DNA from: Zanthoxylum bungeanum
Taxonomy: Eukaryota; Streptophyta; Magnoliopsida; Sapindales; Rutaceae
Direction: 5' to 3'
Assembly: GCA_019454045.1 (NCBI GenBank)
Contig: SKCR01034783.1
Span: 62,001 to 126,000, forward strand
Length of the DNA stretch: 64,000 nt
The position numbers and the translations under genes are program-made. The first letter of the stretch is position 1. Every line of letters begins with the position of its first letter. The notes under the pieces are model-generated. The model did no database searches, was not told the origin of the DNA, and saw nothing but the letters and a program-made list of their open reading frames with translations. This document shows positions 47,408 through 57,392 of the stretch, piece by piece.

Positions 47408-47600
47408 TCAGGGCAATGACAAATTGCCTTGGGGATAATTATGGGCATGCCCCTGTGATCCAATGCAAAGACATTTGTATACTCCTTCAAAAAATCTAGC
47501 AGCCGCCTCCTCAAGTTTAGCTCTAGCTCGACCCCAACCTTTATTATTTTCCGCGACCAATATGGTCCACTAGCTCTAACTTCTCCCATGCTCATAACTG
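47405..47600 (-). pseudogene. Tat-lineage RT start, with the catalytic core deleted
   Basis: VELELNLRRRLLDFLKEYTN followed by VFALDHRGMPIIIP (about 47430-47540) is the RT entry block (compare the family form 'FAW..EDMPGI'). Directly after it the sequence jumps to YMVSARGIEANP (about 47380-47410), which normally lies beyond the palm. About 130 residues including the YxDD catalytic motif are therefore missing. The breakpoint is near 47405. Confidence 0.75.
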
Positions 47601-48202
47601 GACAGGTCTCTCAAGTCAGGGATCGGTTGACCTTGCTTCTGTTGCGTTCTCTTCCCTCATACTTCTTCAATGCGTAGGGTTTCTTTTGAAACGACAGCGA
47701 AGTAACTCTTGGCGACCTTCTGGCTTCCACAAACAACTCAAATCCTATCTTGGGTCGGAAACTTCAATTTCAGGTAATAACTTGGCATAGCTACTCTTGA
47801 ATTCATCATAAAATATCTTCCAAAAATTACCTAATAAATGCTTATGTAATCCACTACTGTAAAATCTATCATGATGATCCGAGAGTGGGGGCTGTCCCGA
47901 TAGTCATTTTCAATTATACCAGCCTAATGAAAAATTGTTGCTCCCCCAAACCCACACAATAGTGTTTCATCATGGATCAAGGTAGTGAACTCCACGCCCA
48001 AACTATTCAAGGCGTCCCTAAGGATGATATCCACCGTACTCCCAGGATCTATCGATATTCTGTCCACCCCGGTCCCGCTAATATTGGCCTTGATTATCAT
48101 TGCGTCATCATGAGGGTAGGTCACCCTTTGGGCATCTTCCTTGGTGAACATTATAGGCACTGTTCTGGCCTTCAGGATATTTGGGGTCTTGTCTATTGTC
48201 AT
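47601..48202 (-). pseudogene. Tat-lineage aspartic protease region
   Basis: The open part 47924-48202 has VPIMFTKEDAQRV, YPHDDAMIIKANI and the active-site-like ISIDPGSTVDIIL, where families usually read VDNGSSADIL, so the catalytic aspartate is kept. It ends GFGG, as in retropepsins of this lineage. Downstream toward RT (47601-47923) the sequence is decayed, with short similarities only. Confidence 0.7.
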
Positions 48203-48970
48203 TACCTCTAGGCCCTTGGTTCAGTAATAGTTCTTTCTTGCTCTGTTTGAATCCCCATCCAATGTCCTTCCTCTTACTATTGTGAACATTGGTCTTTTTC
48301 CCATTCATTGCCTGACCCTCATAGCCGCATGGTCTATGCATTCCATCAGGTAACCATCCTCACCATGTCCTCCACCTATTCCTTCAGGTCACTACATCTC
48401 TTTGTGGCATGCTCATTCACATTGTGGAGTACGTAATAAGCCTTGTGGTCTCTTCTCTAAATCGAGAACCTTATCGGGTCGGGCTCAGTCAGTAAGCCCT
48501 TATCTTGAATTTCCCGGGCTATCTGGCTCAATGGTATGTTTAGGACGGTGTATGGTGTTTCTCCAGTGACATGAGCAACCTTGATCGGGGGCATTTTCTC
48601 ATGCCTCAGGGTCGGGCCTCTCTAATTTCTACCCATATCATGTCGATTATCTTGCCTTGGCTCTTTTGGTACCTGGGTAGCTCATCCTCGGGCTATCTTC
48701 TCCTCTTCTTCTAACAACATGAACTTTCTTATCTACTTCAAAACTGAGGCATAATTTGGTACCTCCTGGATTCTTAGGTGGGACCATAGCTTCCCGATCC
48801 TTAATTCTCCCTTAATACTCTCCAATTCCTCTGGGGACTAATACACCCCGACATCCTATACCAAGCTATGGTATATATCAATGACGCTCTTTAAGGGCTC
48901 GTCATCTCTTTGCTTCATCATCGTCAAGGACCCCACTATCTTCCTTGATCATCTTCAAGGGCAAGTTTGA
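48203..48970 (-). pseudogene. Tat-lineage Gag C-terminal part, truncated
   Basis: From about 48910 downward: MKQRDDEPLKSVIDIYHS, then YTVLNIPLSQIAREIQDKGL (about 48510-48555), DHKAYYVLHNVNEHATKRCS (about 48395-48450) and a DLKE tail. The last is the CCHC-like region of Tat Gag with key cysteines changed. The N-terminal half and the 5' LTR are missing: at about 48970 the sequence passes directly into a truncated Athila LTR. Confidence 0.7.
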
Positions 48971-48984
48971 TAAAGATAGACCAG

Positions 48985-50077
48985 GATATGAGAGATTCTA
49001 GAGTCTGATTTCACCTAGCTATCCCATATGTATTTGTTATGCCAATCAATTCTTATTCAGTTTAGTAGTTTATAAGCCAAGAATCCTAAGTTATTCTAAC
49101 TCCCTCTCCCGAGTGCCGAGTTAATATATTATCAATTACAGACTTTGATATCCCTATAAAAATCTAGTAATTAACAATTTGTTATTCTTTATGATCTTTG
49201 TTAATGACTTCGAAGGGATTATAGATTCTCACGAACTCTAAAAAACCCCTAATTATATTCTTTAGATCCTATTCAAATTCCCCTCTATTGAATTATAGAT
49301 TTTAAACTTGCATCATCTTAATTTGTGGCCAACAAACAAGAAGCATTAAATGCAAGAAAATATAAATAAATTGATTCAAACTTTTATAACAATTAAATTG
49401 GCAATTAACACATAGGTTCAAGCATAGGTTACATTATCCTTTAGAATATTAGAGTTAGTTCATGACCAAATAATAAAACAATGAAAATAGGGTCAGGAAT
49501 CTCATAGAAATCATTACAGTTTAAAGGAAGAAACTAGAAGATTAAACCCGAATCGAATCCCTTCATCTTCGGACGTCATCGCCTTCGTCTCCTCGTATCG
49601 CTCTTCAATCTTTCTCTTTGGTTCTCTCTGAAATATGTGTTTATAGTCTTTATTGTGTACTTGTCTCCCCTTTAGGGTTTTGGACGAGCTTCTATATTTA
49701 TAGGGAAGTCTTAGAGTCCTTGTGCATGTAAAATATGACTTAATTAAGATTCTGGACATTTTTTCGTAGCATCGTGACATCAAATCCTCGGGAAAATATG
49801 TGTGTACATTATGTCTGGGCATCGCGATGCCAGAAGTGGCGGGCAGCAACACCACCCCATTTTTTAGGATGAGTATTTTCTGTGTTTTCTTGCTTTCCCA
49901 CGTGCTTCTGCTGCGTTCGTAAGGTCCCAAAACAAGTCCAATTACTCCCAGATCCACGTTCTAATGCTTCCTATCAATCACACATAAAACAAACTATAAA
50001 ATACATGAAATAACACGAAACTTAACAAAGAGTAAGTTAAGAATGCTTGAATAAGTGGGTATAAACTACACCTATCA
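48985..50077 (-). mobile_element. Athila-like 3' LTR, truncated at its U5 end
   Basis: It is the reverse-strand relative of 40140-41458. It starts TGATAGGTGTAG at 50077 with 'agtgggtataaactacac' on the plus strand, and has 'actccctctcccgagtgccg' and 'gattctagagtctgatttca'. About 205 bp that follow in the complete LTR are absent, so the end was lost at the junction with Tat Gag near 48980. It contains the 14-bp palindrome ggcatcgcgatgcc at 49818-49831. The minus frame of 147 codons at 49514-49957 lies within the LTR and has no known motif. Confidence 0.8.
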
Positions 50078-50811
50078 AACACCCCCAAACTTAAGATTTT
50101 GCTAGTCCCGAGTAAAAGATTAAATAAAAATAAACAAACAAAAGTAACAAAATTAACTAGGCCACTTTCGTAGGGATCACGATTTCATTTAGCATATTTA
50201 ACAAGCCTTTAAAGCCCTAGGCGACTCTAGTGGACGAGTTATAGTCTCGTGAGGACTTGCAGTGACGACACCCATAAACATCATTCACACAATCATGTAA
50301 AAAATATTAAAAAAAATCATAAAAGAAAATAAAATAGTCCTGGTAGTTATGAATAATATTGTCTCAAAGACTGCCTACCAATGAAATCATAGAACTTTCG
50401 AAGTGCTCAATACAACTTAAATCCAAGTTCTTGAATAAATCATCTAAGCCAGACTCAAAGTGTATTGTGTAAAGGTTCAGTCACAATTCAACTCATAAGT
50501 AAGCCAACTCAACGATTTCGTCTCAAAATTGAGATCTGACGAGTCAAACCATCCTAGATGTCTCAAACGTACTTTGTAATTGCCTTTCTTTGCTCAGTAC
50601 GGTATGATTTTTTTTTCTTTTTCCTTTTTTATTTATTTTTAACACACATACTCTTTAAGGTAGCATTTCACCTCATGGTGGTCCTAACACTCGCAAATAG
50701 GTAGCCTCAAGCTTATCGGTTATAGGTGGTTTTATTTTTTTTTCTTTCTTTTCTATAGCTTTCATTCTTTTTCAATCAATTCTTTTTCTTTTGTTTTTAA
50801 CCATACCATAC
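50078..50811 (-). other. Athila-like polypurine tract and 3' untranslated region
   Basis: The polypurine tract (plus strand aacacccccaaactt) is at 50078-50092. The following sequence matches 43300-43990 in reverse ('agtaagccaactcaacgatt', 'tatcggttataggtggttt'). It is interrupted by the Ogre-like element after catac (50807-50811) and resumes at 59729. Confidence 0.8.
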
Positions 50812-53193
50812 TGTAGGACAGAAATCGGCGACACTGTTCCAGGCTCGCGGCCCGGTCGGGAGTATGGAGTAGCCCGCATGGGAACTAAACCGGAGAAATA
50901 AAATGGAGTCGCCACCCAGTTTGAACTGGGAAAATGATTTAAGGCCGCACTCACCCCTCGCAAGGGAAGACCTCAAACCGTTGGGTTCGGAATGGTCCCT
51001 TACTTATGTCACTTGTAATGAACGAATTTGTGCAATTTTAACCAAGTCTACTCAACATACATATTGGCCAAAGTAGTCTAAATTCCTATAAATCCTAAAT
51101 CTAAGTTTGCATGCTTCAAAAGTAAACTTTCATAACGGCAAACACATGATATCACACAATAAGCATGTTGAATTATCAAATACGAAAAATAAATAACCAC
51201 CTAAACATAAACGTAAATTAAACTCCTATTGCGAAAGAAAATAAATAAATCATGCATAAAGAAGTAACATAATCATGCTTTAAAAATAAACAACATACTA
51301 GACTAAATCATGCTAAATAATCTACTAGACTAAATCATTCTCGAATACAAGGTTGGATGAAATGAAATACGTGTATCTCTCAAGTGGTACGTGGCATTGT
51401 ATCCCGAGTACAAACCGCACTACCGCCCATTCGGATTCGGCTACGAAATTTATGTCCGGGTTTCCATCCGATATACCACAGGAGAGAACACATATTCCGT
51501 TCATCCGGAAATCACATCATGCCTCAATAAATGACTCTCATGCGATAATATATTAAAATAAATAAAAACAAATGAAAGATAATAAATAAAAGGGTGCCCT
51601 CAGGTCTAACCTCTTTTTTCGTCTCTCGAAAGCGCGTCACACGGCCATCGGAAGGGTATGCTCAGCAACTTTTTCTGGTTCACTAATCCAATATTTTTCC
51701 TTGCTGTTTCGCTGTTTGGGGCGCTATTTTTTACTCCGTTTCGCTGCGGTAATTCACTGGCAGTGCAGTGGGCTTTTTGCGGCAGTTTGAAGGGCTGAAC
51801 AGGGAGCAGTTTAGCCGTGCAGGGGTAGTGTTTTGTGGTAGTTTTAAGGGCTTATGGTTCGACTAAACTGGGTAGTGAGGGGAGTTGTGGCGTGTGTGCT
51901 GATTTGGTGGTTAAGGTGCGTGAACTGCTGAAGGGCGTGATGGGCAGTGTTCGTGAGGGCTAGGTAATGACGTGAAACAGTGGGGTGCATGGGCTGTTGA
52001 AGGGTTAGATGTGAGTGTGTACGTGGGCTGTTGAAGTTATTATGCGGTAGTTTGTGAGGCAGTGGGCGTGTGCTGTGTGGCTTGTGGGTGAGGAAGGGCT
52101 GATATGAGTTTCCTGGGCGATGTAGGATTGAGGGGTGTGTGAATTGTGAAGTGTTTGTGCGTGAATTGTGAAGGCAATTAAGGTAGGTAGTTTCCTAACC
52201 AATATGGGACAAAAGAGAGTGAAGGGGGTGTAGTGTTTGGCACTTTGGGGGTTACTTTGGTGGCTATTTTCTCGTTAGTTAAAGGCAGTTTTTTTAGGCA
52301 GTTTTTCACATGATTTGCTGGGTTGTTTAGGAGGCAGAATTCGGTGATGGATGAGCTGCAGTGGAGGTTAAGTTTCGGTGATACAAAGGGCAGTCTAAGG
52401 GCAATATTTCAGTGGCAATTTGGGCGTGAAGTATGGCCAATTTTAGGGCTGCAGTGCGTGAAATTGGGGCTAGTTCTGGGTTGTTTTATGCTTGAGTTGA
52501 GAGCTTATTTTAGGGGGGTGTTGATGTGAATGGAGGGGCTGATTCAAGGCAGTTTGGGCGTGACAAAGGCTGCTTCAAAGGGGCTGTATTGGCGTGAGTG
52601 CAAGGGCCGAATGAGGGCTGGTCTGGAAGGCTATTTGCGTGTTAGAGGGTTGTGCCATCCATGTCCTTCAGGCATGAACAATGGGGCTGCTATATAGGGA
52701 AATTTAGGCGTGACTTTGGGAGGCAGAATGGAGTGATTTGGGGCTAATTATGAGGTTGAATGGGTGTGGATGAAGGAGGAAATTGAGGTGCTGCTTTCGG
52801 CGTGAAGGGGGAGCTTTGTTGAATTTGTGATGTTGTTCACGTGGGGGTGGGGAGTTGCTTTGATTTTTGTTGAAGTGAGGTGGTAGTGAGTGTAAGTAAG
52901 GTGGGTGTTTGGTTTTGTTATTGGTTTAAGGGTTGGATGGTTTGAGTGATGTGTGTGTGAGTGAAACGTTTTAAGGGACGTGAGGTGAATGGGGTTTTGG
53001 GTCGAGGAAAATTTTGAAACGGAGATTCGACGAGCAAACCCGAAGCTAAATAAGTGAAGTAAATCCAACGAGATGTCAATTCTTGATTTTTCCCTTCCGA
53101 CGTCCGTATCTCGCGACTTCCATGACATAAAAAGGTAGTGCCTCCGTACGAGGCTCATCATCGGGACTTACATGCAAAAATGCAGTGCCTACA
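50812..53193 (-). mobile_element. 3' LTR of the Ogre-like element
   Basis: 2.4 kb. It contains 'aaaccggagaaataaaatgg', 'gtgcgtgaattgtgaaggc' and 'aaatccaacgagatgtcaat' shared with 57393-59723. The GT-rich middle (51740-52990) gives artificial long reading frames on both strands; none carry a recognised domain. Confidence 0.85.
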
Positions 53194-53329
53194 TTCGTCA
53201 CCACTTTGATGGGACTTGTGTAGTGTGTGACAATGACAATCCTATCAAAGTTTGTGCAATGCATTTTTACTTACCTGGCTCGCCAGCTGCCACCTGACTT
53301 ACCTGTTACTTCGAACTGAATTGATTTGG

Positions 53330-54640
53330 TGGTGAGGTACTGCGACCCCTGGGTCTTGTTCCCGAAGTGAGCTGAGGGTCTTGTTCCCTGAATTGAGTTG
53401 TAGGTCTTGTTCCCGATCTGAATTATGCTGAGGGTCTTGTTCCCTGAACTAAATTGTGGGTCTTGTTCCCGATCTGAATTGCGTTGAGCTGAGGGTTTTG
53501 TTCCCTGAATTGAGTTGTGGGTATTGTTCCCGAACTGAATTGCGTTGAGTTGAGGGTCTTGTTCCCTGAATTGGATTGTACTGAGGGTCTTATTCCCTGA
53601 ATTGCGTTGAACTGAGGGTCTTGTTCCCGATCTGAATTTTGTTGAGGGTCTTATTCCCGAACTGAATTGCGTTGAGCTGAGGGTCTTGTTCCCTGAATTG
53701 GATTGTGCTGAGGGTCTTGTTCCCTGAATTGCGTTGAGCTGAGGGTCTTGTTCCCGATCTGAATTGTGGGTCTTGTTCCCGATCCGAATTGTGTTGAGGG
53801 TCTTGTTCCTTGAACTGTGCTGAGGGTCTTGTTCCCTGAACTGAGTTTGTGTTCAGGGTCTTGTTCCCTGAATTGTGCTGAGGATCTTGTTCCCTGAACT
53901 GAGTTTGTGTTGAGGGTCTTGTTCCCTGAATTGTGCTGAAGGTCTTGTTCCCTGAACTGAGTTTGTGTTGAGGGTTTTGTTCCCTATTGTGATGAGGGTC
54001 TTGTTCCCTGAACTGAGTTGTGGGTCTTTTTCCCGATCTGACTTGTGTTGAGGGTATTGTTCTCTGAACTGTGCTGAGGGTCTTTTTCCCTGAACTGAGT
54101 TGTGGGTCTTGTTCCCGTGGGTCTTATTCCCGATTGTGTTGAGCTGAGGGTCTTGTTCCCTGAATTGGATTGTGATGAGGGTCTTGTTCCCGATTTGAAT
54201 TGTTCTGAGGGTCTTGTTCCTTGAACTGGGTTGTGGGTCTTGTTCCCGATTTAAATTGTGTTGAGGGTCTTGTTCCCTGAACTGAGTTGTGGGTCTTGTT
54301 CCCGATTTGAGTTGAGTTGAGGGTCTTGTTCCCTGAATTTTGTTGTGGGTCTTGTTCCCAATTTGAGTTGAGCTGAGGGTCTTGTTCCCTGAACTGTGTT
54401 GTGGGTCTTGTTAATGTGGGTCTTGTTCCCGATTATGTTAAGATAGGGCTTTATTCCCCTGGGCTTTGTTCCGAGCTGTGTTGATTGTGGGCTTTGTTCC
54501 CAAGCTGTACTGAATGTGGGCTTTGTTCCCGAACTTTTGATTGTGGTATTTGTTCCCGAACTTTTGATTGTGGGCTTTGTTCCCGAACTGGATGGAGAGT
54601 GGGTTTTGTTCCTAAACCGTTGATTGTGTATTGCTGTTTC
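53330..54640. repeat. GGGTCTTGTTCCC minisatellite, several dozen units
   Basis: Two unit types alternate irregularly, gagggtcttgttccctgaa and gtgggtcttgttcccgat, spaced by about 18-35 bp. In many units TTCAGGG/CCCTGAA or CAGGG/CCCTG arms flank the loop tcttgtt (for example 53854-53880), so single units can form hairpins. Toward 54440-54610 it changes to gggctttgttccc. It lies in the interior next to the 3' LTR, where Tat/Ogre elements carry variable tandem repeats. Confidence 0.9.
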
Positions 54641-55059
54641 TGGCTGGCTTACATTTGTCGCTTTCTTCTTTTTCTTTTAAAACCTATGAACAAAACAAGA
54701 CACAAAAAGGATGCAGGTGCGTTACGTGTATGCATGCATGCATGGATGAATTTCATATTCCATTGGGTTAGGTCTTCTGCTAGTTTCCCCGGTGTCCTTT
54801 GCCTGTAACTGTCTTTGGTTGCCCCTAGGCCTGCTTACAGTTTCATTCTGTCAATTCTCTCTGGTGACGAATGTCTCCGTCTGCCCCCTGGTTTTATAAT
54901 TTCTTTATGTCAATTCTCTCTGGTGATTGCTCAGTTCTCTTTGGTTCAATGACTTGTTGTATCCCTTATTCACAAGATAGTAGACTGGTTGCCCCCAGAT
55001 TTGGTCTAACTTTCTATTATTCGCTTCTTTCACTAGGTCAAAGAAGATTATGTGATGTG

Positions 55060-55425
55060 ACGTTCCCAAAACTGCTGATGATGTGGGCCTCGACCCCGGG
55101 ACTCGTCCTCAAACTGCTGATGATTATGTGGGCCTCAACCTTGGGACGCATCCCTAAACTGCTGATGATGATGTGGGCCTCAACCCTGGGACGCATCCCC
55201 AAACTGCTGATGATGATGTGGGCCTCGCCCCCAAAGTGCCATACCCGGCCGGACTGATACTGATGTTGGTGTGGGCCTCGCCCCCAGAGTGCCATACCCG
55301 GCGAAACTGATACTGATGAAAATGTGGGCCTTGCCCCCAGAATGCCATACCCGGCGAAATTGATACTGATGAAGGTGTAGGCCTCGCCCCCAGGGTGCCA
55401 TACCCGGCAAGACTGACTGATGTTG
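55060..55425. repeat. Second tandem array, 45-bp then about 53-bp period
   Basis: The word atgtgggcct recurs at 55081, 55126, 55171 and 55216 (45-bp period, with 'gggacgcatccc...aaactgctgatg'). It then continues with period about 52-54 (55270, 55322, 55375), with the unit changed to 'gcccccagagtgccataccc' and ggcgaaactgatactg. Two unit types share the gtgggcctc core. Confidence 0.85.
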
Positions 55426-55464
55426 TGATGGTTCATTTCAACATATTGTACTACTTCTCACGGG

Positions 55465-56135
55465 ATAATCCTGATAGTTAAACATATTTTCGTCCTCAAC
55501 GGATGCTTCACGTCGAAACCAGAGAACCTTTAAAGTATTTAATATACTCCACTCCGCTCGTCTGTTTGAATGATCTGAACTAGACTCCTAGTGCGTGTGT
55601 GACAAGGCTCTTTCGCAGCTTAATCCTTAAGTAAGCCAACTCAATGATTTCATCTCTGAGAATTGGATCAATGGGTCTAACCAACCTAGATGTCTTGATC
55701 ATACTCCGTGATTACTTTCGCGTACTCAACATGATATGGTTTTCTTCTTTTTCTTTTGTCTCCTTTTTCTTTCTTTTCATTTTTGATTTTTTTTTTTTTA
55801 CCCAACTACCCTTTAAGGTAGTATTTCTCCTCATAGTGGTCCTAATACTCGCCCATGGGTAGCTTCACGTTTATCGGTTATAGGTGGCCTATTTTTTTTT
55901 CTTTCTTTTCAGGGAATTTTTCTTTGTTTCCGACCATATCATATATCGTAGCATAAGCAAACCAGGATGGACGTCCAGGCAAACGGTCATTCACTGATCC
56001 GCCATCTCTTTGACTAGTCATCTCACCGACTACTCAGGCTTCAACTGCTAAGATCCCGTAATCAAGTGCTCGTGAGTCTAGCTGAGATCAACCATTCAAA
56101 TACCGGATAAGAGCACATCTCGCACTTTTTATTTC
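55465..56135 (-). other. Athila 3' untranslated fragment inside the Ogre-like element
   Basis: 'taagtaagccaactcaatga', 'ctctgagaattggatcaatg', 'aaggtagtatttctcctcat' and 'gcttcacgtttatcggttat' match 50320-50811. 'caaaccaggatggacgtcc' and 'actcaggcttcaactgctaa' match 59729-59940. At about 55944-55980 the two halves are joined where the host copy is split by the insertion, so this is an uninterrupted version of the target site. It is in the same orientation as the host. There is no target duplication or border motif around it. Confidence 0.75.
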
Positions 56136-56159
56136 TAAGATTTCTCCCTTCAATTTTCG

Positions 56160-56450
56160 GGTAACCGACTCCATTTGATCACGGAGCTTCTGTATCTCGG
56201 CCTGAGGCCCGACTATTCTTCATGTGGCATATTCAGCCATATCATCATCAAAGACAAGGATATCCTCATTCACCCTGTTTGGAGGCTCCTCACGCCTTTC
56301 ATTCTCAGAACTTCCCTCAGCACGGGGCACATCTATATTGGACATGGCAGCAGTCAGAGCTTGCAGTTGTTCAGTCATTTTGGCGAGATTAGCTTCAATC
56401 TGGTCCATTCGAGACCCCTCGTTGACGGATTCACTCATATTTGCTACCGG
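56160..56450 (-). pseudogene. Gag-like fragment of the Ogre-like element
   Basis: The frame starts MSESVNEGSRMDQIEANLAK (56438 downward), has an amphipathic MTEQLQALTAAMS stretch and continues DVPRAEGSSENERREEP and EDILVFDDDMAEYAT. Beyond a break near 56220 it continues as PQAEIQKLRDQME-like sequence. The position, after the primer site and a 0.95-kb leader, and the charged coiled-coil start fit the N-terminus of a gypsy Gag; no conserved Gag core or zinc knuckle is present. No closer identification is possible. Confidence 0.5.
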
Positions 56451-57369
56451 TCTTTTGGTGAGTCTTCCTTCTTCCCTAACCCAATGGGAATCTTTGTTGT
56501 CTTTTCAAACTTTGTTAGTATGTATGCATGTAATGCATGAAATATACAATTCCATCAAGATTTATATACAAGTTGGCCCATTACCATTTTAAAACATTTA
56601 GTCTTACTGTTGCGCGGTGCAAACTTGTCCCAGTTGAAAAGGCCCAACAAGTTTATACTTTTACGATAACATGGCTAAACAACTTCAAATAATAAGAGGC
56701 CTAAACACAAAATGGCCCATCGACATTTTAGAAGCTTTTGGCCCAATTGTCAAAGGACACGAACTCGTCCCAGTTTATGAATGGCCCAACAAGTTCACAT
56801 ATCTTGACAAAAGATCCAACTGAATCAAAATGACGATGGTCCTAAACACAAGCATAAAGAAATAACTTCTACTGGTCATATAACTATGGTTCAAATGTAG
56901 GTTTCAGGAGTGTAAACAAAAGCTCTCGCTGACGAAGGATTGCCCACAACTAGGACTCCCCACTCAAGGGTTCGAGCGACCAAGTGAGCGCACCTTTTAT
57001 ATACCTTAAGCTACATGCCAACGAGTTGCGGTATGTGACTAACTGTCAAATGGATTTCTTATTGTAAATTCCCCAGAGGGAGGGTGGAGCAAACTCTCTA
57101 AATACCCAAGCCTCTTAGGCTCTTATCGCCTTGGTGACATGAATAAACAACAAGTCCTCCAAATTAGTCTATCACAATGAGCTACGGGTAATGATTATAT
57201 AGGTGCCTTCACAACTTTTCCTTATAGAAAGGTAGTGAGTGAAGGAAGACACCAAACCATCACCTAGCCTTAACAATGCCTTTGATTATACTCCCTAAAC
57301 CCACAGTAGACATGGTTAATTAAAGCACAAATCAAAAACATTACAAAACATTATTTCGGGGCCGATTCT
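56451..57369 (-). other. 5' leader of the Ogre-like element
   Basis: Non-coding. It includes two copies of a 140-bp segment with 'gtcccagtt...ggcccaacaagtt' (about 56620-56655 and 56765-56800). Otherwise no signal. Confidence 0.5.
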
Positions 57370-57371
57370 CT

Positions 57372-57389
57372 ATCCCAGTGGAGTCGCCA
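57372..57389 (-). other. Primer binding site (arginine-tRNA type)
   Basis: The minus strand reads TGGCGACTCCACTGGGAT three bases after the LTR edge; this is the form used by Ogre/Tat elements. Confidence 0.8.
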
Positions 57390-57392
57390 GAC

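Noticed and set aside
49514..49957. 147-codon minus-strand frame
   Set aside because: It falls within the Athila-like LTR; the corresponding part of the other LTRs is not open.
52748..53161. 137-codon minus-strand frame rich in His/Thr/Ser
   Set aside because: It arises from GT-rich LTR sequence; in the partner LTR the same region is split into different frames.
53330..54640. CRISPR-like array
   Set aside because: Units and spacers are both repetitive, spacing is irregular, and the context is a plant retrotransposon.
54485..54808. Cysteine-rich plus-strand frame (repeated CSRTFDCG)
   Set aside because: It is a translation of the gggctttgttccc minisatellite, not a cysteine-rich peptide gene.
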